This document shows positions 1 to 7,602 of a stretch of DNA of 64,000 nt, piece after piece. The stretch lies in NCBI RefSeq assembly GCF_017744115.1, contig NZ_JAGHQW010000027.1, positions 1 through 64,000 of the forward strand, written 5' to 3'. Under the pieces are notes generated by a model that was not told where the DNA came from, did not search any database, and saw only the letters and a program-made list of their open reading frames with translations. Every line of letters begins with the position of its first letter. Position 1 is the stretch's first letter. Source of the stretch: Salinisphaera sp. G21_0 (lineage in GTDB: Bacteria; Pseudomonadota; Gammaproteobacteria; Pseudomonadales; Endozoicomonadaceae). Position numbers and translations under genes: made by a program.

Positions 1-82
1 AAGACGATACTTTTGGGCTGGCTGGAAATAACAGAAGCAGGCATGATAAATAACCATTACGAAAAGTGCCTTCATAATAGTC

Positions 83-508
83 GTGGAATTAATGCACTTT
101 TATTTCAATTATTCAGAGAGAGCACCCTTTGAACATTCTTATAAACGTTATGAATATGACCACCGCTCAGGTCTTATTTATGAGCCAAAGCGAGTAGATA
201 TAAAAAATCTCTATGCAATTATGAGTCCGAGTAACGCAACCCTTAAATACAGTGATGAATTATACACTTTGTATACAGGGTTATTTGAAAATGGGCATGT
301 ATTTCTTATTGCGCCTCGTAAAGCCTGTACGATTGTAGAAGATCCAAATAATCCCAACAACGTTTTATTTAAAGGAGATCCATCTGGTTTAAGAGTTGAT
401 GCCATTTATTCGGGGAGGACTTTTCAGGAAGTAGAGAATCTAATAAAGACAGTTCATGATAACACTCCACTATCAAACCACATCTCTCATATTCTTGAGC
501 ATGAATAG
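83..508 (+). CDS. Hypothetical protein
   Basis: Unrecognised protein of 141 residues from a GTG start at 83, or 138 from the ATG at 92; neither start has a clear ribosome binding site. The frame is closed by a stop at 47-49, so the gene does not run in from outside the window. It is rich in Tyr, Asn and His, has no signal peptide or membrane segment, and shows no motif I can name. An 18-bp palindrome follows the stop at 515-532 and may end the transcript. It could also be the surviving part of a longer broken gene, since remnants lie around it. Confidence 0.4.
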   Translation: MELMHFYFNYSERAPFEHSYKRYEYDHRSGLIYEPKRVDIKNLYAIMSPSNATLKYSDELYTLYTGLFENGHVFLIAPRKACTIVEDPNNPNNVLFKGDPSGLRVDAIYSGRTFQEVENLIKTVHDNTPLSNHISHILEHE

Positions 509-514
509 TAAGTA

Positions 515-532
515 AGGCACTTTAAAGTGCCT
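515..532. terminator. Short palindrome after the first ORF
   Basis: A perfect 18-bp palindrome centred on TTTAAA, with arms AGGCACTTT and AAAGTGCCT, lies seven bases after the stop of the first ORF. There is no T-tract, so a terminator role is only plausible. The minus-strand remnant frame at 522-611 ends inside it. Confidence 0.3.
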
Positions 533-611
533 GCACCACTTTCATAAACTGGGACAGCCCACTGCCAGTGATACCGCTGTCTCTCAACACCTCAAATTCC
601 AAAAACTGGTG
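522..611 (-). pseudogene. Possible C-terminal remnant of an unidentified protein
   Basis: The minus strand holds an open frame of about 29 codons (containing FEVLRDSGITGSGLSQFMK) that ends at a TAA at 522-524 and has a stop just upstream at 612-614 and no start codon. Its composition looks coding, which suggests the tail of a deleted gene, perhaps a transposase or integrase. Chance is a real alternative at this length. Confidence 0.2.
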
Positions 612-645
612 TCATATATGGTCTGCACCGCAATTGAACCACGCG

Positions 646-1437
646 TTATGCCTCCTGTTGACAGATAGTGCCTCTTTCGCAATCAAATATGACTATTGGA
701 AATTTCAAGCCTAATATCTGCTCCGTTTTTTTTCTAAATTCTAACCCATCGTGAATTATTTGACTTTTTTCATCATAAAGTTTGTCATGTCGATTAAAGG
801 TAATTAATATAGCCATTACTGACTCAGTAGCGTATTCGCAAACAACTTCATTGTGATTAAACCTGTTTTCAATTAAATGAGCATTTTCTACCATATAATC
901 TTTTAGTTGCCTGGTGGTTTGAAATAGTTTTTTATTTTCGATATTACAACTCAAAGCAAAGCTACCAGCACAGCCCGGATTAATAATTTTACCTCTCCGA
1001 ATAGATATGTTTTTGTAGGCTTTTTTTGTACAATCCCATTGCAGGAAATGACCCTGACTATCAACAGGTATTGAACCAACATCACTGTCAGCAATGACAT
1101 GAAGTTTCGCTTTGTCTGCATCAATGAGAAAACCAATGTTTCGATAAAGTTTTTGTTTTGGGCAAGGAGCCAAAAGTGAGGTCGCAGCGCACTTCACGAC
1201 CTTATCTTCCGAGGTAAGCTGAACAAACTCCTGCTCTAATCTGACAAAATCCACATGGGTCGAAGAATTAACAAGCATTTTTGCCAGTAATTTTCCACCA
1301 CGTAACTTTTCATTAAGTAAAGTATTTAAATCTGAAATATAAGAAGTAGGGGTTACTGTTTCTTTTTCAGTTCTTGATAAAAAAGTTGTTGAATTAACCC
1401 TTTGTTTTTGAATTATTTGGTTTAAACTTGGGTTCAT
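646..1437 (-). CDS. Hypothetical protein
   Basis: A 263-residue soluble protein that I do not recognise. There is no signal peptide and no membrane segment. It has about nine cysteines, several in the middle and C-terminal thirds (CAATSLLAPCPKQ, PGCAGSFALSC, FDCERGTICQ), without a regular zinc-finger spacing. The start ATG at 1437 is 36 bases from the ATG of the divergent gene at 1474, so both would share a short intergenic promoter region. Base composition is more AT-rich than the housekeeping genes, consistent with an accessory gene. A secreted host-interaction protein is possible but unsupported. Confidence 0.5.
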   Translation of the reverse strand: MNPSLNQIIQKQRVNSTTFLSRTEKETVTPTSYISDLNTLLNEKLRGGKLLAKMLVNSSTHVDFVRLEQEFVQLTSEDKVVKCAATSLLAPCPKQKLYRNIGFLIDADKAKLHVIADSDVGSIPVDSQGHFLQWDCTKKAYKNISIRRGKIINPGCAGSFALSCNIENKKLFQTTRQLKDYMVENAHLIENRFNHNEVVCEYATESVMAILITFNRHDKLYDEKSQIIHDGLEFRKKTEQILGLKFPIVIFDCERGTICQQEA

Positions 1438-1473
1438 ATAGTTTTAGTCCTAGATTCGATTAGAGGTTTATAA

Positions 1474-1851
1474 ATGCTAACGTTCTCTTCTCCCAACAAT
1501 TCCGTGCCAGCTATACCATCACGGAATCCGGAGCCTCTCTCAATATTTTCACAGTTGGGGAAGATTGGATTAAAAGCCAATCTCTCAGTTCAAGCTGGAT
1601 TTGTTACCGCCTTTGCCTGTGATGAAATTCGCCGGAAGCATGAATTGCCTGCCAGGAATTTTGCTTTCGATAACCTGCCTCATGGTCAACGTCTTAAATA
1701 CATTAAACTCAACGATTTTGGCATTACTGCCCAGGATGTGTTAATCCCGATAGTCATATTTTCTGCCAGTGGTGGCCTGAATGATCTGTATAACCTTGGT
1801 ACGTCCATAGCCAAATCCATATACAACAGGACATGCAACTACTTTGCCTGA
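1474..1851 (+). CDS. Hypothetical protein, first of a tandem paralogue pair
   Basis: A 125-residue protein of unknown function. A hydrophobic stretch around residues 85-110 (VLIPIVIFSASGGLNDLY) may be a membrane helix. It resembles the next gene at the protein level: PARNFAF...LKYIKLNDF here against PAENYFA...LKYLELKQD there, followed in both by a hydrophobic block and a C-terminal helix ending in Cys-Asn-Tyr-Phe or Cys-Arg-Phe-Tyr. The pair therefore looks like an old tandem duplication. I cannot name the family. Confidence 0.5.
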   Translation: MLTFSSPNNSVPAIPSRNPEPLSIFSQLGKIGLKANLSVQAGFVTAFACDEIRRKHELPARNFAFDNLPHGQRLKYIKLNDFGITAQDVLIPIVIFSASGGLNDLYNLGTSIAKSIYNRTCNYFA

Positions 1852-1901
1852 TCACTCATATAACAAGATCAATAATTTGTCATTTCAATCGAGGTCATAC
1901 C

Positions 1902-2285
1902 ATGGGACCTATCAACAATTCTGCAATTTCAGCCAATCTGCATATGCCTCCTGAATTATCGCCAATATCAACAGCAGACTTGATTAAAAAAGGCATCTTC
2001 TCAGTGTGTACTGGAGTGGTAACCGTCGCTATTTGCAATCAGGTCAATGCTATTTACAGTACGCCCGCCGAGAATTATTTTGCCAAGCGTACGACTCCCG
2101 AAGCATACCTTAAGTATCTGGAACTCAAGCAAGATGATTCAATAATTGATGAACAATCACTTGTATTGTCTTTAGTTGTTTTTGGTGCCAGTGTTGGCCC
2201 GTACAAAATGTACGAAATTGGCAAATATTTACACGAAAGGGCATGCAGATTTTATGATGCTGCAATTCGACAATTGTCTCAGTAA
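1902..2285 (+). CDS. Hypothetical protein, second of a tandem paralogue pair
   Basis: A 127-residue paralogue of the preceding gene. I chose the ATG at 1902 because GAGG sits at 1891-1894 at normal spacing; the frame is open upstream to a TTG-type start near 1833, which would overlap the previous gene. It has two hydrophobic segments (GIFSVCTGVVTVAICNQV near residue 30 and VLSLVVFGASVG near residue 88), so it may be a small membrane protein. The motif shared with its neighbour is the P-A-x-N-(Y/F) block followed by LKY(I/L). The decayed vapC frame ends against it on the other strand. Confidence 0.5.
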   Translation: MGPINNSAISANLHMPPELSPISTADLIKKGIFSVCTGVVTVAICNQVNAIYSTPAENYFAKRTTPEAYLKYLELKQDDSIIDEQSLVLSLVVFGASVGPYKMYEIGKYLHERACRFYDAAIRQLSQ

Positions 2286-2418
2286 TGGTCTCAATATCCC
2301 CAATGCCATAGGGGTTGTCGCTGTGGTCGGCTCTGGCGCTGAATACCAAGCACTTTCTGTCTGGCAGCTTCATGCCATTGAAATAGTCAATCCAGACCGA
2401 TGAATCCACCATCAGCAT
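2286..2418 (-). pseudogene. Decayed VapC toxin (PIN domain)
   Basis: The N-terminus reads MLMVDSSVWIDYFNG, which is the diagnostic opening of VapC PIN-domain ribonucleases, including the first catalytic Asp. After about residue 20 the homology is lost. A PYGIGD block resembling the next conserved VapC segment appears around residue 36, but no acidic catalytic residues follow and the frame runs into the gene on the other strand. VapC proteins are normally near 130 residues. The start codon overlaps the end of vapB by 7 bases, as in intact vapBC operons. I read it as frameshifted and truncated, so inactive. Confidence 0.7.
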
Positions 2419-2609
2419 TTGTCGATTCTCATCTCATCCAGATCGCCTTCCCAGTTCAGCTTGCCACGATACGCTCTGAATTTTTCCTGTTTTTTCAGCT
2501 GTATCAGCGCTTTCAGCCCCACCTCTACCGCTTCTTTCCTGGTCGTCAGTCCGCTGGCATTTAACGCTTCCTGCATCAGTTCATCATCAATAACAATATT
2601 GGTTCTCAT
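2412..2609 (-). CDS. vapB: VapB-type antitoxin
   Basis: A 65-residue protein starting MRTNIVIDDELM, the ribbon-helix-helix opening of VapB (DUF2191-like) antitoxins, followed by TRKEAVEVGLKALI and a C-terminal toxin-binding tail (YRGKLNWEGDLDEMR). In a working type II system it would bind and inhibit the VapC ribonuclease and repress its own promoter. The downstream vapC is broken, so this antitoxin is an orphan here, unless it acts on a VapC elsewhere. The full length is intact and typical of the family. Confidence 0.8.
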   Translation of the reverse strand: MRTNIVIDDELMQEALNASGLTTRKEAVEVGLKALIQLKKQEKFRAYRGKLNWEGDLDEMRIDKC

Positions 2610-2730
2610 GAATCACCTGTGTGTATAAATTATTTCTATTTGTGTGTATTGAGCCAATCCGACTCACTCCAAAAAAATCCGGTTGGACACTTTCTGGACG
2701 ATTAGACAAACCTACCTTCTGCCCAGCCAT

Positions 2731-2766
2731 AAAAAAACCCCGCAGATCAATAACCTACGAGGTTTA
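2731..2766 (-). terminator. Rho-independent terminator of ssrA
   Basis: On the minus strand an AACCTCG / CGGGGTT stem with a long loop is followed by TTTTTTT. It lies directly downstream of the tmRNA 3' end at 2774, as expected for the ssrA terminator. Confidence 0.65.
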
Positions 2767-2773
2767 TATATGG

Positions 2774-3158
2774 TGGTGGAGGCGGCGGGACTTGAACCCG
2801 CGTCCGCCAGCTCTCAGCCTTTGGCTCTACATGCTTAGATCCACCTTTAGTTTTTACACCGTAGCGACCCAGTGGTCGGGGTTCTTCAGTGCGATTCTCA
2901 CAAGTTTTAACCCGTCAGCCAGAGACCTGCTGATCGTGGCGAGCCCGCTTACGATGACAGTCTGAATACCAGCCAGCAGACGAGCCGGTTAGACTGGAAG
3001 CTTCGTAGTGTTAAGTACGATTAAGCAGCGAGAGCTGCAACTTCGTAGCTGCTATCATTGGCAACTAATAGGTTTGTAGTGTTTTGATTAACGAGAACCA
3101 CTACGCCCTCGGCATGCACCTCAGGGTTCAATACCGTCGTCGAATCCGAATCGCCCCC
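2774..3158 (-). ncRNA. ssrA: tmRNA (transfer-messenger RNA)
   Basis: One-piece tmRNA of about 385 nt. The 5' end has the conserved GGGGGCGATTCGGATTCGAC block, and the 3' end the tRNA-like arm with GGTTCAAGTCCCGCC and an encoded CCA at 2774-2776. The tag reading frame lies at 3021-3062 and encodes ANDSSYEVAALAA followed by TAA; the ALAA end is the usual proteolysis tag. With SmpB it rescues stalled ribosomes. The 3' end of ssrA is a common integration site for mobile elements, and the decayed genes beyond it fit that, although I found no duplicate of the 3' end in this window. Confidence 0.97.
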
Positions 3159-3168
3159 AGACTTAATA

Positions 3169-3197
3169 GTTATAGAGCATAGAGGCAGAAGTCGCAA
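3169..3197 (-). promoter_or_regulatory. Sigma-70 promoter of ssrA
   Basis: On the minus strand, TTGCGA (3197-3192) and TATAAC (3174-3169) are separated by 17 bases, and the mature tmRNA 5' end lies 10 bases beyond the -10 box. The spacing and position suit the ssrA promoter. Confidence 0.6.
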
Positions 3198-3582
3198 TGG
3201 CTGGAGATCATTAGTGGTTATATTACGCTGTTCACGCCATGACGTACCAATACGATCCGGCGGTGCAACAGCCCGGGCCATTATCGCAGCTCCCCTGCCC
3301 GATGGGGTGGTCATTGATCAGCAGCACTGGCCCTGGCAGACGGTCAGCGGTTACAAAATGTGCTAAAAATACCCACGGGCATGACGTCCATCAGTGAATT
3401 GATCTACAAACTTTGGATACTATAGCTATCTTTGGTGATACAGCTGACTGCGTTAATTTTTCTTTACCTGCCAGAGATGTTCACAATTTGCCATGTGAAC
3501 ACTCCTCAGACCTCACACCACTTTCTATGTAAAGTTGGACTATGAAAGTTGGCGATTTGTTTTCCAGGGCAATGGCGTATTT
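3198..3582. other. Intergenic region between ssrA and galM
   Basis: About 385 bases with no convincing gene. A plus-strand frame ending with TAA at 3364-3366 reads AAPLPDGVVIDQQHWPWQTV without a start codon and may be the tail of a lost gene. The remainder is AT-rich and should hold the galM promoter, which I could not place. Confidence 0.4.
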
Positions 3583-4641
3583 ATGAAGATTTTTCAGGAA
3601 GTGTTTGGAGCCACTCGCTCCGGTAAACCGGTGTATGCCTTCCGGCTCTGTAACCAGCAAGGCATGGAAGTCACCATCCTGACCATGGGCGGTATTATTC
3701 AGAGCATTCGTGTTCCGGATAAAGCAGGTAATATGGGCGAAGTCACCCTGGGCTGTGATTCGGTGGCGGATTACGAGCGGTCCAGTGCTTATTTTGGTGC
3801 CATTGTTGGCCGTTATGCCAACCGTATCGCCAGGGGAGAATTTGAACTTGAGGGTGAACCGTTTCAACTGGCCTGCAACAATGCACCGAATCACCTGCAT
3901 GGTGGCAAGGTTGGTTTTGATCATCACCTGTGGCGGGCAGAGTCTTATACCAGAGATGATATATGCACACTGTCCCTTGACTATGACTCAGAAGATGGTG
4001 AAGAGGGTTACCCCGGCAAACTGAGTGTCAACGTGATCTACACCCTGAATAACCAGAATGAGCTGGCTATTGAGTATCGGGCAACGACGGACGCCCCCAC
4101 CGTGGTTAATCTGACCAACCACACTTATTTTAACCTTAATGGCAGTGACGACTGCCTCAGCCACCGGCTGCAGATTCACTCCAGCCAGTTCACCCCAACG
4201 GATGAAACGTCCATTCCCTATGGTGAGATTGAGTCGGTCATGAACACCCCCATGGATTTCACCACCATGAAGCCTATTGGTCAGGATATTACCCGGGACT
4301 TTGTTCAGCTGAATCAGGCCAGGGGATACGATCATAACTGGGTTATCTGGACGGAGAGGGGAAATGGTCGCTCTCTGACACCTGTCGCCCGGGTAGAAGA
4401 ACCAGACAGTGGTCGTACTCTGGAAGTGCTTACCACTCAGCCGGGAGTGCAGTTCTATACCGGCAACTATCTGGCAGGTGAGCCTGCACGGGGTGGCAAC
4501 CAATATGGTATGCGGGCAGGTTTCTGTCTGGAGACCCAGCATTTTCCGGACTCCCCCAACAGGCCGGAGTTTCCTTCAACCCGGCTGAATCCCGGTGAAA
4601 CCTATCAGGAAAAAACCATTTTCCGATTTGGCCTTTTATAA
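3583..4641 (+). CDS. galM: Galactose mutarotase (aldose 1-epimerase)
   Basis: This cytoplasmic enzyme interconverts the alpha and beta anomers of galactose and glucose. The protein is 352 residues from the ATG at 3583, normal for GalM; a TTG 16 codons upstream is less likely. Family landmarks are all present: GRYANRIARG near residue 76, NHLHGG near 103 (substrate-binding His), NLTNHTYFNLNG near 173 (catalytic His) and the C-terminal FCLETQHFPD containing the catalytic Glu. A strong terminator follows. No other galactose gene is nearby, so it appears to be a single-gene unit. Confidence 0.95.
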   Translation: MKIFQEVFGATRSGKPVYAFRLCNQQGMEVTILTMGGIIQSIRVPDKAGNMGEVTLGCDSVADYERSSAYFGAIVGRYANRIARGEFELEGEPFQLACNNAPNHLHGGKVGFDHHLWRAESYTRDDICTLSLDYDSEDGEEGYPGKLSVNVIYTLNNQNELAIEYRATTDAPTVVNLTNHTYFNLNGSDDCLSHRLQIHSSQFTPTDETSIPYGEIESVMNTPMDFTTMKPIGQDITRDFVQLNQARGYDHNWVIWTERGNGRSLTPVARVEEPDSGRTLEVLTTQPGVQFYTGNYLAGEPARGGNQYGMRAGFCLETQHFPDSPNRPEFPSTRLNPGETYQEKTIFRFGLL

Positions 4642-4647
4642 GCGCCG

Positions 4648-4684
4648 TTTCAGGCCGGAACCACCGGCCTGAAATTATTTTTCC
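4648..4684 (+). terminator. Rho-independent terminator of galM
   Basis: The stem TTTCAGGCCGG / CCGGCCTGAAA has a 5-base loop and is followed by a T-rich tail (TTATTTTT). It separates galM from the HvfA-like operon, whose own promoter starts about 20 bases later. Confidence 0.85.
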
Positions 4685-4702
4685 ACTTTTTTTCAACGAA
4701 TC

Positions 4703-4729
4703 TGTAACATCCCACCAACTTTCCCGTTG
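4703..4729 (+). promoter_or_regulatory. Predicted ECF sigma promoter of the hvfABC-like operon
   Basis: TGTAAC (4703-4708), a 16-base spacer and CGTTG (4725-4729). The same arrangement, with identical hexamer, spacer length and CGTTG, precedes doxX at 7641-7667, and part of the spacer (ATCCCAC) is shared too. GTAAC-type -35 and CG-type -10 elements are typical of ECF sigma factors. The ECF gene at 7006-7602 sits between the two targets. The predicted start site is 45-50 bases before the HvfA-like ATG. Confidence 0.75.
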
Positions 4730-4781
4730 TATTGATAAGTCCGCACTTTGCGGTCGGTTAAAAAACGACAGGAGAGTCACC

Positions 4782-5132
4782 ATGACAACAAAAACCAACA
4801 AACTGACCAACCTGGTTGCTGCCACCCTGGTTTCCGCTGCATCCGTCACCGTCAGCGCCGATATGACCGGCTCCATCAGCTCCTTGAACCAGGGCTACGA
4901 GGGTATTGTGCTGGCCGAAAAACGGGTGGATGAGGGCAAATGCGGTGAAGGCAAATGTGGTGCATCGTCGGCATCGGCCAAAGCGGACGAAGGGAAGTGT
5001 GGCGAGGGCAAATGCGGTGGCGACAGCGCCATGAAAGCAGACGAAGGCAAATGCGGTGAAGGTAAGTGCGGCGAATCAGCCAGCAAGGATGAAGAAGGCA
5101 AATGCGGCGAAGGCAAGTGCGGAGCTGCCTGA
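4782..5132 (+). CDS. HvfA-like secreted EGKCG-repeat peptide (RiPP precursor)
   Basis: A 116-residue precursor. Residues 1-26 form a Sec signal peptide with cleavage expected after Val-Ser-Ala26, so the product is exported. The mature part holds four DEGKCGEGKCG-like blocks, giving eight EGKCG motifs with cysteines at 54, 59, 73, 78, 91, 96, 108 and 113 and short Ala/Ser/Lys/Asp linkers. EGKCG repeats beside DUF692 and DUF2063 genes define the HvfA-type peptides, in which the DUF692 enzyme is reported to modify the cysteines to make copper-binding groups. The ATG at 4782 has AGGAG at 4770-4774. Its stop codon overlaps the next start (TGATG). Modification and metal binding here are inferred from the family. 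Confidence 0.9.
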   Translation: MTTKTNKLTNLVAATLVSAASVTVSADMTGSISSLNQGYEGIVLAEKRVDEGKCGEGKCGASSASAKADEGKCGEGKCGGDSAMKADEGKCGEGKCGESASKDEEGKCGEGKCGAA

Positions 5133-5983
5133 TGAAGCCTGTTCCTTCACTCAGCGGTGCAGGCCTTGGCCTGCGCCGGGAGCATCTTCAGAGCCTGGCC
5201 AGAGAGGTGCCATCCTCCGTTCAGTTTCTGGAGGTTGCTCCGGAAAACTGGATTAAAGCACCGAAACAGAGACGCCAGCTGCTGGAGCAGATTCTCGATC
5301 AGACACCGCTGGTCTGCCACGGACTCTCCCTGTCACTGGGTGGTCCGACACCGCTGGATATGAATCTGCTGCACGATATCAGGACATTTCTTCAGACGCA
5401 TCAGGTAGTTCGTTACACAGAACACCTGAGTTACTGCTCTGACCAGGGACATCTCTATGACCTGATGCCTATTCCCTTTACCAAAGCGGCTGCACATTAC
5501 GTGGCGGACCGGATAAAACAGACCCAGGACTTTCTGGGTGAGCCCGTTGCGGTGGAGAACGTCTCTTACTACTGTGCTCCCGGGCAGCAGATGCCGGAAA
5601 TTGAGTTTATTCATCGGGTTCTGGAACTGGCGGATTGTGAGCTGCTGCTGGATATCAACAATATTTTTGTCAACAGCGTCAATCATGGTTATGACGCGGA
5701 TTCGTTTCTGAGGCAGCTACCCACTGAACGTATCAGCTACGGTCATATTGCCGGTCATTATGTTGAGCAGCCGGACCTTATTATCGACAGTCATGGCGCA
5801 CCGGTTCGCGATGATGTCTGGCAGCTGCTTGGCAAAGCTTACCAATACCATGGCGTTTTCCCAACGCTGCTGGAGCGGGACTTTAATATTCCGCCATTGG
5901 ATAAGCTGGTTGAAGAGCTCGATTCAATACACCGGATTCAGCACTCTGTGATGCATCAGCAGAAGGAGTATGCCTGTGGATGA
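5132..5983 (+). CDS. DUF692 multinuclear non-heme iron oxidative enzyme (HvfB-like)
   Basis: A 283-residue TIM-barrel protein of the DUF692/MbnB/TglH family, which uses two or three iron ions to oxidise cysteines in ribosomal peptides. Candidate metal ligands in their family contexts are H63 (VCHGLSLSLGG), E97/H98 (YTEHLSY), E142 (VENVSYY), D174 (LLDINNIFVNSVNHG), H205 (YGHIAGH), D219/H221 (DSHGAP) and E248 (LLERDFNIP). The start is the ATG at 5132, overlapping the HvfA-like stop codon with GGAG just upstream, so the two are translationally coupled. A longer upstream frame inside the precursor gene is spurious. The substrate is very probably the EGKCG peptide encoded next door. Confidence 0.93.
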   Translation: MKPVPSLSGAGLGLRREHLQSLAREVPSSVQFLEVAPENWIKAPKQRRQLLEQILDQTPLVCHGLSLSLGGPTPLDMNLLHDIRTFLQTHQVVRYTEHLSYCSDQGHLYDLMPIPFTKAAAHYVADRIKQTQDFLGEPVAVENVSYYCAPGQQMPEIEFIHRVLELADCELLLDINNIFVNSVNHGYDADSFLRQLPTERISYGHIAGHYVEQPDLIIDSHGAPVRDDVWQLLGKAYQYHGVFPTLLERDFNIPPLDKLVEELDSIHRIQHSVMHQQKEYACG

Positions 5984-6731
5984 TTTTCAGACTGTTCAGC
6001 AGCAGTTTACCGAGGCTATACGTCATCAGACAGATAATCCATTTGATCAGATAAAGCCGGAACGCTTTGCCGTTTACCCCCGGCTGATCCGAAACAATAT
6101 TTCTAACTTTGTCAGCCAGGGCTTCCCTGTGCTGAAAAAGTTATTGCCGGTGGAGGCGTTCAATCATCTGGTGGATCGCTTTATTGCCGATCACCCTGCC
6201 AGCTCCCCCTACTTTATTGATATCTCCGGGGAGTTTCTGGCCTGGCTTAATACCAATCCAGTGACTGATAAGTCGCACACTCTGCCACCGTTCCTCCGGG
6301 AGCTGGCCCACTATGAATGGCTGGAAACCCTGTTGCTGGGCAATGAACAGGACGAACCACCCGCAACAGCAATCGAAGTTTTTTCAGACTGTGAAGATGC
6401 ACTGATATGGTCGGTTAATGCTGTGGCTGCCGCCTACCAATACCCTGTCCATACCATCAGCCGTGACTTTCAACCTCAGGCTGCTTCCGAACAACCAACC
6501 CTGCTGATTGTTTACCGTCAGGAAAATGAAACACGGTTTCTGGCGGTGGATGCACTGGCCTGGCAGCTTTTTCAAACTGCCTCCACCCTGGATCAGCCAG
6601 TGAACCAGGAGCGGCTTATCAAGCAGACATTGCAACACCTGACGACGGCCGAGCGAACCCGGGTTAAGCCTTATGCTCAACAGGCATTGATGAGTTTTTA
6701 TCAACTGGGTTTGATTGTAGGAAGGCTTTAA
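5976..6731 (+). CDS. DUF2063 / HvfC-like partner of the DUF692 enzyme
   Basis: About 251 residues. The N-terminal DUF2063 domain (FAVYPRLIRNNISNFV, GFPVLKKLL, YFIDISGEFLAWL, LRELAHYEWLE) is the conserved partner domain of DUF692 enzymes, as in MbnC and HvfC, and the C-terminal half has the HvfC beta-rich fold (LLIVYRQENETRFLAVDALAWQLFQ). It is thought to present the precursor peptide to the iron enzyme. I prefer the GTG at 5976, seven bases after AAGGAG (5963-5968); the ATG at 5970 lies one base from that sequence, too close. The gene overlaps the end of the DUF692 gene. Confidence 0.9.
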   Translation: MDDFQTVQQQFTEAIRHQTDNPFDQIKPERFAVYPRLIRNNISNFVSQGFPVLKKLLPVEAFNHLVDRFIADHPASSPYFIDISGEFLAWLNTNPVTDKSHTLPPFLRELAHYEWLETLLLGNEQDEPPATAIEVFSDCEDALIWSVNAVAAAYQYPVHTISRDFQPQAASEQPTLLIVYRQENETRFLAVDALAWQLFQTASTLDQPVNQERLIKQTLQHLTTAERTRVKPYAQQALMSFYQLGLIVGRL

Positions 6732-6760
6732 ACCAGGAATAATATTCGACAGTTATGACT

Positions 6761-6791
6761 AAAAAACCCAGGGGCACTCTACCCCTTGGGT
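6761..6791 (-). terminator. Terminator of the sigma/anti-sigma operon
   Basis: On the minus strand, CCCAAGGGG and CCCCTGGG form a stem with a 7-base loop and one bulge, followed by six T. It overlaps the last codons of the anti-sigma gene. In the plus direction it lacks a T-tract, so it is mainly a minus-strand terminator, though the hairpin would also sit at the end of the HvfC-like transcript. Confidence 0.75.
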
Positions 6792-7012
6792 GAACCGTTA
6801 ATTTTATCCATTACCGACTTCACTTCATCATCAGACGCCGGTTCACTGACAGAGTGCTCTGCCAGCTTTTTAATGGCGGCAAACTGTTTGAGAAAACGTC
6901 GGCAATGGTGGCACATGATCAAATGCATTCGCATACTCAGACGCTGTCGCCAGTTTAGCTCGTCATCCTGAAGCTGACCCGCCATTTGCTCGATATCCCG
7001 ACATTTCAACAT
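6779..7012 (-). CDS. Zinc-finger anti-sigma factor
   Basis: A 77-residue soluble protein with the zinc-binding HxxxCxxC signature of the zf-HC2/ZAS anti-sigma family (H30, C34, C37 in HLIMCHHC). A further Cys at position 4 could complete the site. It overlaps the end of the sigma factor gene by 7 bases (ATGTTGA), the normal arrangement for a cognate pair, and should bind and inhibit that sigma factor. There is no membrane segment, so it would sense a cytoplasmic signal; a thiol or metal cue is plausible given its zinc site and the cysteine-rich peptide next door. Confidence 0.85.
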   Translation of the reverse strand: MLKCRDIEQMAGQLQDDELNWRQRLSMRMHLIMCHHCRRFLKQFAAIKKLAEHSVSEPASDDEVKSVMDKINGSPKG

Positions 7013-7602
7013 CGGCCTGTCTCCTGAAACTGTTCAATACCGGAATACAGCGTTGCCCGCGCCCGGTGCAGCAGAACCCTGACATTGGCTGCGGACTCAC
7101 CGATAAAACCGGAAATATCATCCAGTGACATCTGGCTGAGATCTTTCAAGCCAAACACCAGACGCTGCTTCTCCGGCAACATGGTGATCTTGTGGTTCAG
7201 GCAGTCCATCAGTTCCCGCTTATCCAATAGCGCGCCCGGCCCATTGATGTGCCAGTTGGAAGGTGGTGTCTGCCAATGGCCATCCTCTTTAAAACGATGG
7301 GCCAACGGCACTTCTTCCGGAGCATCGGACAGCAGTTCACGCTTCTGCCGACGATAGCGGGAACGGGCTTCATTGGCGGTAATGGTCAGCAACCATCCCT
7401 TGAAACTGCCCCGGGGCTGCCATTGAGGCAGTTTCTGATGCACCGTCAACCAGGCTTCCTGGACAATCTCATCGGCATCACTTTCGCCCACAATCGGCAG
7501 GGCAACAAAGCGCATCAAGCGATAGTAATGCTTCACCAGCACTGTAAACGCCTGCTGATCACCATTTTGTGCCTGTTTTATTATTAACGCTTCATCGTCC
7601 AT
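7006..7602 (-). CDS. ECF-family RNA polymerase sigma factor
   Basis: A 198-residue sigma factor with region 2 (DADEIVQEAWLTVHQ and FKGWLLTITANEARSRYRR) and region 4 (LPEKQRLVFGLKDL, then DDISGFIGESAANVRVLLHRAR), and no regions 1 or 3, which places it in the ECF group. I chose the ATG at 7602 (MDDEALI); a GTG 12 codons upstream is less likely. It is followed by an overlapping zinc-finger anti-sigma gene. It lies between the HvfABC-like operon and doxX, both preceded by TGTAAC-N16-CGTTG, so it most likely directs RNA polymerase to these promoters. A third match on its own strand overlaps its start codon at 7586-7611. Confidence 0.92.
   Translation of the reverse strand: MDDEALIIKQAQNGDQQAFTVLVKHYYRLMRFVALPIVGESDADEIVQEAWLTVHQKLPQWQPRGSFKGWLLTITANEARSRYRRQKRELLSDAPEEVPLAHRFKEDGHWQTPPSNWHINGPGALLDKRELMDCLNHKITMLPEKQRLVFGLKDLSQMSLDDISGFIGESAANVRVLLHRARATLYSGIEQFQETGRC

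Noticed and set aside
3021-3314. A 97-codon minus-strand frame across ssrA
   Set aside because: Only its last 13 codons are meaningful, being the tmRNA tag; the rest crosses the tmRNA 5' region and is not a gene.
3240-3366. Plus-strand frame reading AAPLPDGVVIDQQHWPWQTV before galM
   Set aside because: No start codon, no recognised family, and too short; mentioned only as a possible gene tail.
7085-7587. Plus-strand frames opposite the ECF sigma factor
   Set aside because: Shadows of a gene with clear sigma regions 2 and 4.
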